Assembly (NCBI GenBank): GCA_033675545.1
Contig: JAWDGP010003760.1
Span: 1,220,001 to 1,284,000, forward strand
Direction of reading: 5' to 3'
DNA from: Elysia crispata
Taxonomy: Eukaryota; Mollusca; Gastropoda; Plakobranchidae
Length of the DNA stretch: 64,000 bases
The position numbers and the translations under genes were made by a program. The notes beneath the pieces were generated by a model that made no database searches, was not told the origin of the DNA, and saw only the letters and a program-made list of their open reading frames with translations. This document shows positions 23,501 through 37,640 of this stretch, one piece after another; position 1 is the first letter of the stretch; each line of letters begins with the position of its first letter.

Positions 23501-26500
23501 ATTTCGCTTTTGAAAATGCAAAGAACATTACTAAGAATCTTTTTTTTTTTTGGATTTTCTGGGCTATATAATTGAAGCAGTCCATGAATATGCAAATTAA
23601 AGAAACAAAAAGTCATGACTGATGTCCAAGATCTTTAGAGAAAAGTCATTAAGCATATGTTTGCATTACATATACATCTTTACATGTGTGTATCATTAAC
23701 TTTATTCAGAAGTTTTAAACATTTTTTTCTTGCTGAGCTCCATGGCATTTATTCAGAATTGAATAGAATTATAAGGCTGTCTTTCTAATCCTCATCTTAA
23801 CTACATGCTGACTGTTAAAGTTATCTCAAATAACTCTTTTGTCACACATACAGCACATCAGTATAAATACAAGCAGTCTCTAAAGGTCAATAAACAAATC
23901 TGTTTCATGCTTCCACACTGCCTCTTAGGTTGCTGAAATTTAATGAAACACAAACTTTAAGTTTTCAAATACTAAATGTCTTCCTTTTTTAATCTTACCT
24001 CGCAAGCAATAGCTTGCATAATAGCATCAAAACCTCCTTCAGGAGCATCTAGATTTCCAGACACTTTAGCAGCCTTTACTTGTTGCTAAGGGAAGAAAGA
24101 AATGTATAGAGATTAATTAAGATATGGTAATCATTATATAATTGAACCTTTTATCAGACAACTAGTCCTGATACACACTAAAGACGACCAAATTTGATCC
24201 TGGAAAAGCATATTTAAATTGAATACGCAAGATTCTGCTTTTTCTTTTCTTTGCGCTTAAGCCAGTATATTGTATCTAACTTTTGCCATTGATCGATTTT
24301 GTTAATATAGTTTCATCAAGAATTTATAAAATCCTTACATTTTCAAAAGGTGTAAATTTATAACAAGAAATTGACTGCATAAAAAATGTATCAAATCTGA
24401 GTCTAAAGACCAACTGAAAAAGACATAAAAAAAACAAAGAAACTTGAATCCTTGATTATTTCACCTTGATAATCATTTAACCAATAGATTTGTCGGTACT
24501 AAAAATTTCAGTTAAACTCACTGAAAATTTTTTAGTCTCCAAGTCAAGCTTTAATTGATTCTTGAATCCATAGGGAGCTTCACAGTTGTTGCATGGACTT
24601 CTTAACCTGACAAAGGGAAAAAAAAGGGAAAGAATCATTCAAATCCATTGCTGGTCACCTAACTTTATGAAGGGAAAACTGTTTTTTTTTTATTTTTAAA
24701 ATACTTAACTTCTTACTGTACAATTAACAAAAGACTATCCATGACTTAATTTTTCTAATTTATTGCTTGTTTTTTTTTATTCAAAAAACTTCTATTACAT
24801 ATTTCAAATCATGATTAAAAATGGCAAAGTTTTTTTTTTATTCATGTTCATGAGAGCTAAACTACAAGTTTTTAAGTTTTGATGAAAAAAAAATAGTGAA
24901 TTTACTCTACTGACTAGGGAAATTATCTTTAAAATGAACACCTTAAAAATTCTTAAGATTAATGTTCCTCAGGACAAAACATCAAATGTCCTGGTGACAT
25001 TTAGAGCCCTGGTAAAGCTATTTCATCTCTAGGGGTACTAAAAAAAAATAGTAAAAAATTTATACCTCATTGTTTGTATTTGAAATTTCTGCCACTGAGA
25101 ATATCAAAAACAGAGAGTGGGAGAGTAAAAGAGAGATGGCAAAAATTTCAAAAGTATTGGCTTAAAAAAAAAAAGAACAAAAAAATTCAAAGCTATTTTA
25201 TTTTAAAAGAATACCAAAACATTTTATTATTACTATAGAACTGAACTTACTTTTTGGGAACAGTGCTGACAAATGGTGACACCACTTTGTCAACAAAAGA
25301 TCCAAACCCAAGTCTGAAGTTTTTAGTGATGATCGACATTTTCCTTGCTTTAATATAAAGGAAAACAAAAAGTCTTATTAGTTGTTTTTTTTTTAACAGC
25401 CAAAGAATAAAAACAAATTAAAGAGATATATGATAATCTTTTGAAAATTTCTTACACATATGGAACATATTCCTCAAACTCTATAAAACAAGACTTTAAA
25501 AACAGCATTAAAAATTAATGTGCATTGATCTAATAAAATAACAATCATAACATATTATTACAGTCTGGCTTTACCTATTAGAGTAATAGAGAGAAGCACA
25601 CATAAAAATGATTTAATGATAATAAGGAAGTTTTGATTTAGTATGGCCATTAATGCAGCTCTAGGACAAAAAACAACACTACAAGAACCATGACATAAAA
25701 AAGGTTTCATGATACACATTGCATATAGTCCTAAAACTGATAAAATTGTAACCATTTTAGAAAACATTACAGGAAAGAAAACAAACTGGCATACCTATAT
25801 CAGTCCCAAGTTCTGCAAGATTTTCTTTATCATCCTCCATTGAGTTGGATAAATCCATCAAATAGTAGAGATCAACAGGGTAGTTTTCAGCTTGTCGGAA
25901 AATTAAAGGAATCCTCACAGGGTGGTCTGCAGATTTTTTAAAAAACCTTTAGTGGATACAATTAAATGTAATAAATAACAGTTATAAATTCACAGTCAGC
26001 CTTATTGCTCAACAACTTTTTTTTTATTTTGAGCTGCCAGCAGGTAAACAATGTTTTTTTTTGGCTTATCAATGTACAGAATGAATGAAACTATTTTTCT
26101 TGATTCACAGAGTTTAAATTTAGCAAAATCATCATCTTGTAAAATCAATGTGGAAATGGATTTATCAAACATTTAACTGAAATTTTCTGAGAATTGTTTC
26201 ACATCTTTGCATAGCCGTATTTTCTTAAACCTTATATTAAGCAGAAACAATCTTCATAATGGCTTTATTTCCTTACAAGTATTTGTTGTATTTGTTTTTC
26301 CCACATGCACCTAAATCTTTAAATTTAAAAAAATTTCTCCGAGCTTGAAAGTTTAAATTCTTACTTGGTCTTATGCCAACCCTGACTTTCTGAGGTTGAA
26401 TTTGAACAACTTCTTCTGGAGTATCCCCATCACGAACATCCTCATCCTAAAGGAGAAAAAAATGAAGAAATTTGTATGTGCATGATCAAGAGATCATTTG

Positions 26501-28702
26501 ACCTGTCATGAAAGCAATGATCATGTAACTGGTAATTTTAATATGTCCTTTTAGGACATAACATTCCCATATACTTTTCAGAAAAAAAAAAAAAGAGGAA
26601 AAGAAAGTTTCGATATTAAAATCATCAAATGAGTTATATGATTTTTTTTTTGCCACGTATATGAAATTTGTCTTGGGAAAGTAAAAAGAAAGAAAAGATT
26701 ATTATGTATAAGATATATTTTCTTTTGTCACAACATAGATGAGCATATGAAGAAAAAGTAGGACAAAAAACAACAACCTGTGAAGCACTTATGTCAAAAA
26801 GCTTCGTGTTTATGAAACAGCAAAAGCATTAGTGTCCTGATTTTAAAATATTAGATATAGACTACTGGAATAATTTTGAGTTTTATACAGAGCAGCTGAG
26901 AGCGTTACTTATTAATCAAAGCCCTCCAATCTGGGTGAGGCTAAAGCCCAAATTGGGAGACACTGAACTGCAATCCTAGCTTTGTTGAAATAAAAATTTA
27001 AGTGAGTATTTATGCAAATTGACCCACATCGCTGTAGAAATGATATTCGAAAATTCATTTAGTCTTGCACCAATATTGCCTCTGTTACCATTTACAGATC
27101 TAGTCTGAGCTAGATCTACTGATTGAACAATGTCAACCTGTGGCTTTTAGTTTTACCTTCTTGTATACTGGAGAACCCTATTTATAAGGGTTAATTGAAA
27201 TTGATATTTACTTGAAAAATCTGCAACTTAATAAGACAAAACTAAATCATAATCTTTGCATATAAAGGTGATCTACTACAAAGTCACTGCTTTGAAAAAA
27301 ATTTGAAGAGTTTGTATTGTGATGCAGATTTTATAAGATACAAGGAACAGTTTCAGAAAAATTGTTCTTTAGACATAATGGTCCACACACAAGAAATTTG
27401 CGAATTCTGTATTTTCATTATCTGCTTAAAATCCTTTTGAACGCTTATTAAAAGACTACATATTAACCAGCAAAAAGTGCAGAATCAATATCTACTTATT
27501 TACTTACATCTACATGGAGCAATCTATAAACTAAAGGGATTTTGCAAAAGCCATTTATGATTCTCATGTGATTTTTCACGTGTAAACATTTTAAATCATA
27601 AGATACAATATCTCACATCAACTTTTAAGGAGTCCACAATTGGAAATTGTATTTGATCTGTGTCACATTTTCCTCTTGCATGGTTTTCATAAGTATCACA
27701 ACGAAGACGATTTTCCTTTTCATACAACTGTGGAGATACCAAAAAAAAGGGTTAAAAATGATGGTCATTTTAGTTAAATAAAAATATTTAAAACAAAAAA
27801 TGAAAGAAATATTATAAATGGCACAGCAATTTGGTACAAGGCTGAAAAAAAAAAGAAAAAGAAAAGAAAAACAATAAACCCGATACCATCACTGAACAGA
27901 TATTACTATAGCATGCATTTGAAAAGTTCTTAGGAGGATGCAGCCCTGATTGCTTTTGGTTTCATTAGCAGGACCATGTCTTTAACTTTTGCAGAAAAAA
28001 GAAAAAAGTGAAAGGGATTCTTTTGTAATCCCATAAAATTTGCCTTTTCGAGATATAAAACATCAACACTTAATCATATACATAGCCATATTATTCATAT
28101 TAAAAAAAGTATTCAAAATAAAATTCAAACATCTAAAAAATATTTTTCAAGAGACTTTCAGCGTCACAAGAAAATTCTCACCGGCGAAACACACCAGCCA
28201 CAATCCTTGCCAGCTGCTATGCATGCTCCACAAGACTTCTGAGCCTCAGATGAATGGCATGGATTCTGATCGCTCGCTGGTGGTGTAAAGTGAAAAGGAA
28301 TTTCAGTATGTTACCTTGGAGATACCAGGAGGTCTCCTGGGCTAATTGTGTGGGTTCCACTAATTAAAGTTATTCTTTATTCTTGTATACATGCGATTTA
28401 AAAATCAGAAATAACACCAGTGTAGAAATTGTTTTCCTCTTGGATATAAATTTTTAAGTCAAAAGCTAAAAAAATAATAAATGAAACAAAAAGCTGACTA
28501 TAAAGACCAGTCATACATGTCTCTAATTTCAATGTTTTGAAATGAAAAAAAAAGTCCTGTCTATCTCAAACTAAAACAAGTAGACTAAATAAATTCAGTT
28601 AGAGCATAAACAGATTTTTCATCAAATCAACTTACTCTCGCTTAATGCCCCAATAAAAAGACAAAAGGTAGGCACCAGCACCACAAGTCTTTTCATCTTC
28701 AT
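10594..28702 (-). CDS. Integrin beta subunit, complete gene of 21 coding exons
   Basis: Single-pass adhesion receptor subunit that would pair with an alpha subunit at the plasma membrane. Exons joined in order give 783 residues, normal for the family (human beta1 is about 800). Residue plan: signal peptide 1-22; PSI cysteines from 23; beta-I domain with the MIDAS motif D143-L-S145-N-S147, the ADMIDAS pair D150-D151, and DAPEGG at 236-241 with the MIDAS Glu at 239; hybrid domain; Cys-rich I-EGF repeats about 455-630; membrane-proximal tail domain; transmembrane helix about 713-736; cytoplasmic [17 protein letters not shown] 765-768 and NPTY 777-780. All 20 introns are GT..AG with compatible phases. 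The short CNNC disulphide loop is of invertebrate type. One intron carries a dead mariner. No frameshift or internal stop was found. Orthology to a particular vertebrate beta is not implied. Confidence 0.97.
11508..11788 (-). CDS. Integrin beta exon 20: tail domain, transmembrane helix, proximal cytoplasmic tail
   Basis: Encodes residues 669-762: [19 protein letters not shown], then ACPKPVN, the helix [20 protein letters not shown], and the cytoplasmic [20 protein letters not shown]. The HD.RE and FaKFEkEr motifs contact talin and the alpha tail in known integrins. The donor ACG|GTAAGG splits the tail immediately after KWDT. Reading through it gives 12 further residues ([12 protein letters not shown]) and a stop. 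Confidence 0.97.
11791..11858. repeat. 34-bp tandem duplication abutting integrin exon 20
   Basis: Two copies (11791-11824, 11825-11858) of a 34-bp unit beginning GAAAAGATAGATATTAAAAC, differing at one base. On the minus strand each copy ends with the pyrimidine tract just before the exon 20 acceptor, so the splice-acceptor upstream region is duplicated. Confidence 0.9.
12130..12247 (-). CDS. Integrin beta exon 19: membrane-proximal tail domain
   Basis: Encodes residues 630-669, [19 protein letters not shown] and on to [13 protein letters not shown]. The ECV.C motif marks the beta-tail domain. Acceptor acaaag; donor AAAG|GTAAAG, phase 1. Confidence 0.93.
12791..12877 (-). CDS. Integrin beta exon 18: I-EGF 4
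   Basis: Encodes residues 601-629, [20 protein letters not shown] then LTCEQC. Acceptor ttagctg side (tttag|CTG); donor TTT|GTTAGT, the least canonical donor of the gene. Confidence 0.93.
13779..13888 (-). CDS. Integrin beta exon 17: I-EGF 3
   Basis: Encodes residues 564-600, [20 protein letters not shown] and ECELSQEKC. Acceptor cctag; donor GGG|GTGAGA. Confidence 0.95.
14892..15049 (-). CDS. Integrin beta exon 16: I-EGF 2
   Basis: Encodes residues 511-564, [15 protein letters not shown] through [13 protein letters not shown] and QICGG. This is a complete I-EGF module with all expected cysteines. Acceptor ttcag; donor GGAG|GTAGGT, phase 1. Confidence 0.96.
15356..15498 (-). CDS. Integrin beta exon 15: I-EGF 1
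   Basis: Encodes residues 464-511. [20 protein letters not shown] is the canonical I-EGF pattern, followed by ECKADD. The donor CA|GTGGGT is weaker than the others but restores frame exactly with the next exon. Confidence 0.93.
15499..16766 (-). other. Integrin intron between exons 14 and 15
   Basis: AT-rich with several A or T runs. No exon, RNA gene or transposon recognised. A plus-strand frame at 15583-15810 has no supporting feature. Confidence 0.6.
16767..16922 (-). CDS. Integrin beta exon 14: hybrid domain end and first I-EGF cysteines
   Basis: Encodes residues 412-463: [15 protein letters not shown], then the [10 protein letters not shown] core and [13 protein letters not shown], the CxCxC entry into the EGF-like stalk. 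Acceptor ccatccag; donor GAG|GTAAAT. Confidence 0.96.
17586..17899 (-). pseudogene. Mariner transposase fragment, inverted left arm
   Basis: The minus strand of the left arm encodes the same C-terminal half. It keeps HDNARPHT and the third catalytic Asp (APSDFFLF) that the right arm has lost. An in-frame TAA replaces Tyr in KDYL. The first catalytic Asp is not included. The two arms therefore carry different lesions. Confidence 0.85.
17894..18373 (+). pseudogene. Mariner transposase fragment, catalytic region, right arm
   Basis: The plus-strand frame gives the first catalytic aspartate in [16 protein letters not shown], the second in [10 protein letters not shown] and the [20 protein letters not shown] block. 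The residue 35 after the second Asp is Asn, where mariner D,D34D enzymes have the third catalytic Asp. The intact family motif is HDNARPHT, so HDNLRLHT also looks mutated. The N-terminal DNA-binding half is missing. Not a functional enzyme. Confidence 0.9.
19000..19051 (-). CDS. Integrin beta exon 13: small hybrid-domain exon
   Basis: 52 nt encoding about residues 394-411, [18 protein letters not shown], matching the CsnisIGD-type segment. A run of nine A's inside encodes the Lys cluster. Acceptor tttgtag; donor ACT|GTGAGT. Phase agrees with both neighbours. Confidence 0.88.
19640..19719 (-). CDS. Integrin beta exon 12: hybrid domain
   Basis: Encodes residues 368-394, including [12 protein letters not shown], the return from the beta-I insert into the hybrid domain. 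One N-glycosylation sequon, NIT. Acceptor ttgcag; donor GA|GTAAGT. A 40-bp tandem duplication lies just upstream of its acceptor. Confidence 0.9.
19733..19812. repeat. 40-bp tandem duplication upstream of integrin exon 12
   Basis: Two copies (19733-19772, 19773-19812) of a unit beginning AAATTGTGGTGACATTAATA and ending GAAAGACCC, differing at one base. It lies in the intron about 13 bp from the exon 12 acceptor. Confidence 0.9.
20465..20520. repeat. (TA)n microsatellite in an integrin intron
   Basis: About 56 bp of TA dinucleotide with one GTA interruption, in the intron between exons 11 and 12. Confidence 0.95.
20842..21027 (-). CDS. Integrin beta exon 11: end of beta-I domain
   Basis: Encodes residues 306-367, starting DYPSVGQIV and containing [10 protein letters not shown], the last beta-I strand with the conserved FAVT-like motif, then a helix ending [11 protein letters not shown]. 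Acceptor acacag; donor GAT|GTAAGT. Confidence 0.96.
21028..22810 (-). other. Integrin intron between exons 10 and 11
   Basis: No exon or transposon recognised. Several AGATCTA words cluster at 21936-22035. A stretch near 21180-21300 has higher GC than the rest and may be an old repeat, but no structure supports a name. Confidence 0.5.
22811..22885 (-). CDS. Integrin beta exon 10: beta-I domain
   Basis: Encodes residues 281-305, [20 protein letters not shown] and onward, matching the conserved PNDG.CHL motif. Acceptor ttcag; donor TTG|GTAAAC. Confidence 0.96.
23355..23438 (-). CDS. Integrin beta exon 9: beta-I domain
   Basis: Encodes residues 253-280, including [17 protein letters not shown], one of the most conserved integrin beta blocks. 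Acceptor gctgcag; donor AAG|GTAATT. Confidence 0.97.
23999..24085 (-). CDS. Integrin beta exon 8: beta-I metal-site segment
   Basis: Encodes residues 224-252. The segment [20 protein letters not shown] contains Asp236, Pro238 and Glu239, which correspond to the synergistic metal site and the MIDAS glutamate. All are intact. Acceptor ccttag; donor GAG|GTAAGA. Confidence 0.97.
24522..24606 (-). CDS. Integrin beta exon 7: specificity-determining loop
   Basis: Encodes residues 195-223 with [20 protein letters not shown]. The loop cysteines are separated by only two residues, against a longer interval in human beta1, a pattern typical of invertebrate betas. This loop helps select the alpha partner and ligand. 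Donor TCA|GTGAGT. Confidence 0.96.
25251..25347 (-). CDS. Integrin beta exon 6: beta-I domain
   Basis: Encodes about residues 163-195, including [19 protein letters not shown], the strongly conserved helix preceding the specificity loop. Acceptor attaaag; donor AAAAA|GTAAGT, phase 2. Confidence 0.96.
25795..25926 (-). CDS. Integrin beta exon 5: beta-I domain with MIDAS
   Basis: Encodes residues 119-163. The segment [18 protein letters not shown] carries the MIDAS DxSxS (143, 145, 147) and the ADMIDAS acidic pair (150, 151), which coordinate the divalent cations used in ligand binding. The motif is intact. Vertebrate betas usually have Tyr or Phe where Asn146 stands here. Confidence 0.97.
26365..26446 (-). 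CDS. Integrin beta exon 4: hybrid domain strand
   Basis: Encodes residues 92-118, including [15 protein letters not shown], the conserved QPQ.V...LRP segment of the hybrid domain just before the beta-I insertion. Acceptor ctttag; donor CCAA|GTAAGA, phase 1. Confidence 0.95.
27617..27727 (-). CDS. Integrin beta exon 3: end of PSI, start of hybrid region
   Basis: Encodes residues 55-91, including [15 protein letters not shown], which completes the PSI cysteines. Acceptor tccacag; donor GAT|GTGAGA. Length 111 nt, phase 0 on both sides. Confidence 0.93.
28182..28276 (-). CDS. Integrin beta exon 2: PSI domain
   Basis: Encodes residues 23-54. Contains NPC, then CGAC and DCGWC, the cysteine spacing of the integrin PSI (plexin-semaphorin-integrin) domain. 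Acceptor ccaccag; donor CCG|GTGAGA, phase 0. Confidence 0.93.
28636..28702 (-). CDS. Integrin beta exon 1: signal peptide
   Basis: Starts at ATG 28702 (Met-Lys-Met-Lys-Arg-Leu), with a second in-frame ATG at 28696. A hydrophobic core, [14 protein letters not shown], follows the basic start, as in a secretory signal peptide. It ends in phase 1 at GAGA|GTAAGT. An acceptor-like tttgcag ends just above 28728, so the exon probably begins there with a short 5' UTR and is preceded by a non-coding exon. Confidence 0.9.
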
Positions 28703-28728
28703 AACTGGAAAGTATCCAATACTCAAAA

Positions 28729-30461
28729 CTGCAAAGTGAAAAAGGAAAAGGAAATTTTGAAAAATCTGATTAATAGTATTCAAAAGTGAATTTTGGAGGG
28801 TACCGTAACACTAATACCAGGCTAAAAAAAAACAAACTCTGCTAACAGTTACAATTTTCTGGTCTTTATTTAAGTTTTGAGCAATTTTGAAAAGCACAAT
28901 TACAATTTATTTAATTGAATAATTTTTCATGGATTTCTTTAGCCACCTTATTTGAAAGCAAATTATGTACCTTTGATTTATAAGGTAAATGAAAGGTGAA
29001 ATGACAAGACTGCAATCTCATACAGCTGTGACTCACTAACTGCATTATACAATTCCTTGAAGAAATGTTCATATTTTAGAGAGAGCTTAACATAAGAGCT
29101 TGAGATGGTATATAGAAAAGAAAAACAAACAAATTTACTAGAGAGAGATGAGATTAAAAACAAGATTTATCTGCATCACAATGAAAATATATTTTTTTTA
29201 GAATGAAAGTCAAATTATATTCACCTCATTTTTTTTTAATTACTTTTGAAACTTCAATTCTTTATCATGCCAACTCTTACTGTGTTTGCTAAGATCATGA
29301 GTTTAATAGATTTTTGACATACACTAGAATTTCCCAAAGGGGTTTTGGTGAAAGGAAAAGAAATCAACTTGTTTGAATTAACTTGTAAACATATTAATTA
29401 TCATGTTCTGCAGTCAATTCACAATGATTCAAAGTAAAACCCTCAAAGAAATATTTATAAATTTACAAATTTTTATACATAACTCTTTAAAAATGATGAA
29501 ATAATCAAATAAAGACATCTGAAACAGATGCAGTTCACATGATTTATACAATTACAATTTTCATAAAAATATAACAACAAATTTTAACTTGGCCTTCATG
29601 TTGATTATCTGATGTATAATCTTGAGACCTTATAAAAATTGAGACTTTCAAAAAAGTTTTTTTTCTGTGTACGTGTTATTTTTCTTTCTTCCTTTTCAGA
29701 TTGTCTATATAAAGCCAAAGGAACTGTTTAAAAAAAATATCGTAATTTAGCTTTGTATGGAAAACGGCCATAACAAAGCGTGTACATCCCAAACGATAAA
29801 TTACAAATTTATAAATTGATACTAGATCTAGATTACTTCTAAAACCTCGGTTTAGCCTACATGATCGTTAAGACATATCATGGAACACATCTTTGATTTC
29901 AAATAAGTTTTGGACTGTTGCAGTTCTAGTGAAAGAAATAATCAAATTTGTCCAAAAATTCAATTAGAAATCCTTTTATTTAATTCAAGATCTAATTTAG
30001 ATCTATGGATAAATGAAAATTTTGGGTCATACATTAGTGTGTCGTTGATTGCAAAATTCAATTACAACTTGGTTTGGGATGAGATTGAGAATCAACCCAA
30101 GCCAATCTAAAAAATTGATCTTAACCATGAATGAAGGGATAAACTGAATAAAGAAGTGGATCAAGGATCTTCATCTTCATCGTTTAACTTTACTTTTGGT
30201 TTCCAAATCTGATAATGATTAATGTTCATCTTGATTTTTTTCTTAACTTTAACGTTCACGATAAGATCTTGACTAGATCTAACTCTAATCGTGGATTTTG
30301 GGCGACTTTAAAGATCTACTTCTTTTTGAACCTGCTTGATCCTGGGTGAGATTACCCATTAAGCCTATTTTTAAATTTTTTTTTTTTTTTGAAAAATACT
30401 GCTAAACATAATTATGTTACTGTTAGTTTGAGACAGGTCCTACTCTTAGATTTCAACTTAC
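28729..30461 (-). other. Presumed first intron of the integrin gene (5' UTR intron)
   Basis: AT-rich, with clusters of AGATCTA-type words at 29822-30320 and no coding signal. The intron call depends on the candidate donor at 30460-30461 and the acceptor above 28728. Confidence 0.35.
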
Positions 30462-30660
30462 TTTGTTTTGGGGGGTCAAAATTTCAGCATCGATCATAAC
30501 ACAAAAGATAAAGAAGAGCAAGAACTGTATCTATATCTGATGGTATCGGTATGCCTGACGAGCAAAGCACTTGCAACTGGTCTTATCCCTTGACCCTCGA
30601 TGCTGGAACAATGAGAGCACGGTCTAGATTATTTTACTCATCTCTGAAAGGGAAATAACT
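30462..30660 (-). other. Candidate non-coding first exon of the integrin gene
   Basis: A strong minus-strand donor (AAACAAA|GTAAGTTG) ends a segment with higher GC than the surrounding introns. The upstream boundary is unknown; 30660 is only a guess. A matching acceptor (tttgcag) precedes the start codon exon. Only cDNA could confirm this. Confidence 0.3.
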
Positions 30661-30703
30661 TACTTTCTGCTTCGATGCCCCCCTTCTTCCTGCTTTTGAG
30701 AGA

Positions 30704-30711
30704 TGACGTCA
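30704..30711. promoter_or_regulatory. CRE-like palindrome upstream of the integrin gene
   Basis: TGACGTCA, the perfect 8-bp CREB/ATF consensus, in a GC-richer segment about 240 bp upstream of the candidate first-exon donor. The location suits a proximal promoter; no binding evidence exists. Confidence 0.35.
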
Positions 30712-30719
30712 CTTAAAGC

Positions 30720-32540
30720 GGAACTGGGTATGTCGAAATTCCTTTGGGATGTCTCATCGCATGGTAGGGTCTGCCTCAAGCACAACAAACGTAGAGCTCT
30801 TTAGTTGGGCCCATTTTATTATTCAATCGCCTTTCAAAAAATGATACGCCTTTTCAAATCATAGGCCTTTACAAAACAAGAGAGTAGAATGCAAGGCATG
30901 CGAAGAGACGGGAACTGGTTTTATGAATGCATTCAATGATTTATGAAATAATGATAACAAAAAAAAAGAAAAAAAAAAAAAAAAAAAACAGGTGTGAATT
31001 TGACACAACTAAGGCATACAAAATATTAACGTCTTTGGTCCTTTCTAAATTTAAGAAAGCGTGGGTGGATTTAGGGCTGGGTCTACTTAATCACTGTCAG
31101 GGATAAAAGGATTTTAAAAAGAGGGAGGCGGAAAGGAGTAAAACAGGTCATGATGCGAAAGCCATTTGTGCTGAATGTAACTTTTCATATTCGTTGATAT
31201 CTACAAAAAGAGCCATAACGATGCCGCTTTTGGCAGAAGGGTAGGTCCACAAGGAAAAAAAAAAAAAAACAACAACAACTCACCAGCATGAACTATGCTT
31301 TGGCATGCATTGATAGAGAGGAGAATCAACCATATTATGGATGCAGTATATCCCCTTACCAGTCTAATGTCAGAGTCGATAAATACTGTGCGACAGGAAG
31401 TCCTTGCCGATGTTGGGGGACAACGATTTTTTTTTAATTAGGAAAAGGACAACTAGGGTGGTTCCAATATCAAACCTCACTTCCATGCTTCCGTAACCTT
31501 TTTTGTTTGTTTAATAACAAGCAGTGATTAACTTTAACTATATATCGCCATTCATGCGATATATTTCAACTACCGGTACCCACGGCAAGAAACGACAGAA
31601 GGCTACATAGAAAATTATAGTTCCTATGATATTATGAAGGATTAATTAAGTGCTATCCTTAGATACTACTGTCTTTCATGAAGGCCTAATTATTAATAAC
31701 GTGATTTTTATGCACACCACATAGTAGGCCTGTTTCAAGTATATGATCCAAGTTTAATTCTAAAACGAACCCTCATTTTACGTTTACTGTGCAAGAGAAG
31801 ATCAGATAGATATTATTCTAAAGTTAAATATACCGTAAACAAGCAATTTCAGCCTCCCTTCAGGGCCGTACTTCATTTTGATAGTATGTCCGACTTGGTT
31901 AATTTTACATGTACTACAATTACAGGGTGACTAAGAGATATGTCTCATACATAATAGTTCATTAAAAAAAAATAAACATCTCAAAACCAAATTTGGCCCA
32001 AAGTACAAGTGATAACTTACTTAAAGTAGTCACTATCATTGCCCAAGAACTTCTACATTAAAATTGGACATAACAAGCTGCCACAAGCAAACTTGCACTA
32101 TAGGTCACTTTTTTCAGTTTTTTTAAAACGGCCTTTGCTATAAAAGTATATATATACAAAGGAGCAATATCTGCCTCAGATCCAAACTTTTACCCCGAAG
32201 GACGCTCTTTAAATTTTATGTGGGGAAAAAAATTCCGGATACCAGATCAGAAGGATATTGTGTTTAATCTAATGTTTCCCAGCTTTAAGTCACGTCACTT
32301 CTCTAGCTTTGCGTGTACAGACTCACACCAAACAGAGGGGATGTTGGGATAAAACAGGTTTACGTGATTGTGTACTAGGCTTTTTACCACCTTCAAGAAG
32401 TCCCTGACTCTTTTTCCTGCTCTGGCGTCTCAACTTGCCGTGAATGATTTTGTAAAATTTACCCTTTACAATCAAACGGTATATAATTATGGCAATGACA
32501 AATTGATGCCCTGGTACTGTTGCCTCTGCCACCACCACCA
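30720..32540. other. Intergenic between integrin and neugrin, left part
   Basis: A poly-A-like run lies at 30960-30988 and another at 31255-31270. No gene recognised. Confidence 0.4.
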
Positions 32541-36754
<4,214 letters not shown>

Positions 36755-36760
36755 TTTATT
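36755..36760 (-). promoter_or_regulatory. Polyadenylation signal of the neugrin-like gene
   Basis: AATAAA on the minus strand about 64 nt past the neugrin stop codon, giving a short 3' UTR. Confidence 0.5.
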
Positions 36761-36823
36761 TTTTAAAACAATAAAATTGAAACATCAATTTTTTAAACCA
36801 CTTTAGCACTGTATTTTTCTCTT

Positions 36824-37640
36824 TCATGGGATTTTGTATAAAAATTCACCATTTTCATCATATACAGTTTTATTTGAAATGTAAGTGCCACTTAATGAAG
36901 GCTTATTTTTTCTAACATTGATCGACTTAACACCGCTATTCGGGTCTACTGAGCTACCAGGTGATCTTTTCTTATGTGCAAAATGGTTTTCTTTTCTTTT
37001 ACCAACATCCACATAGGGCAAAGAGGGCATTGAGTTATCCTTATTTATCCTCTTATATGACAATGCTATCTTTTGGAAAAGAAGAGCAGTATCCTCTAGT
37101 TTTGATGATATTTGACGGCTTAATGAGGGTATTTGCTCCTTCAACAAAATTTGAATTTCCTTTTCTTGCAATTTCAAGCAATCTTCTACAATTAATGACA
37201 ATGGACCTCTTCGTTTCTGCCTCTTTACATGCTCTGGTCTTGGCAAATAAGGCTGACATACTGCATTTGCCACCAAACAATTGTTTTGTGAGTTGAAAAA
37301 ACACTTAAAATAGAATTCAAAGTCCTCCTCTGTTATATCTCCAGACTCAATCTGAAAATGCAGATTGTTCCAATTTTCAAGAACCTCTTTGTCATGTTGT
37401 AAAATATCTTTTTCTTGGAGTATTCCACGACTGCTTTTGAGAATTCTCTTCAAAGCTTCTTCAGCCACAGGGAAATGTTCAGCCAAACTATCAATTGTCC
37501 AATCCTCTGGGTTGCTACTATGTAAAAACCGTATCTGCTCTTTAGCAGCCCAAGTCAAAAGATTTGGAGAGGAAGCTGGCCTAAAGTGTTTCTGCTTGAT
37601 TGTGTGATGCTTCAAAGTAGCTAGTTCTTTTGCCTGTGAC
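36824..37640 (-). CDS. NGRN: Neugrin-like exon 2: conserved core and C-terminus
   Basis: Acceptor aacatag|GTCACAG. Encodes the conserved core, a second helical region rich in Gln and Lys (LKLQEKEIQILLKEQIPSL), a basic linker (KRQKRRG, KKRSPGS) and the family C-terminal motif. Stop TAA at 36824. The frame continues upstream to 37723 only by chance into the intron. Confidence 0.93.

Noticed and set aside
36961..37607. Plus-strand frames opposite the neugrin exon
   Set aside because: Antisense shadows of a well-supported coding exon.
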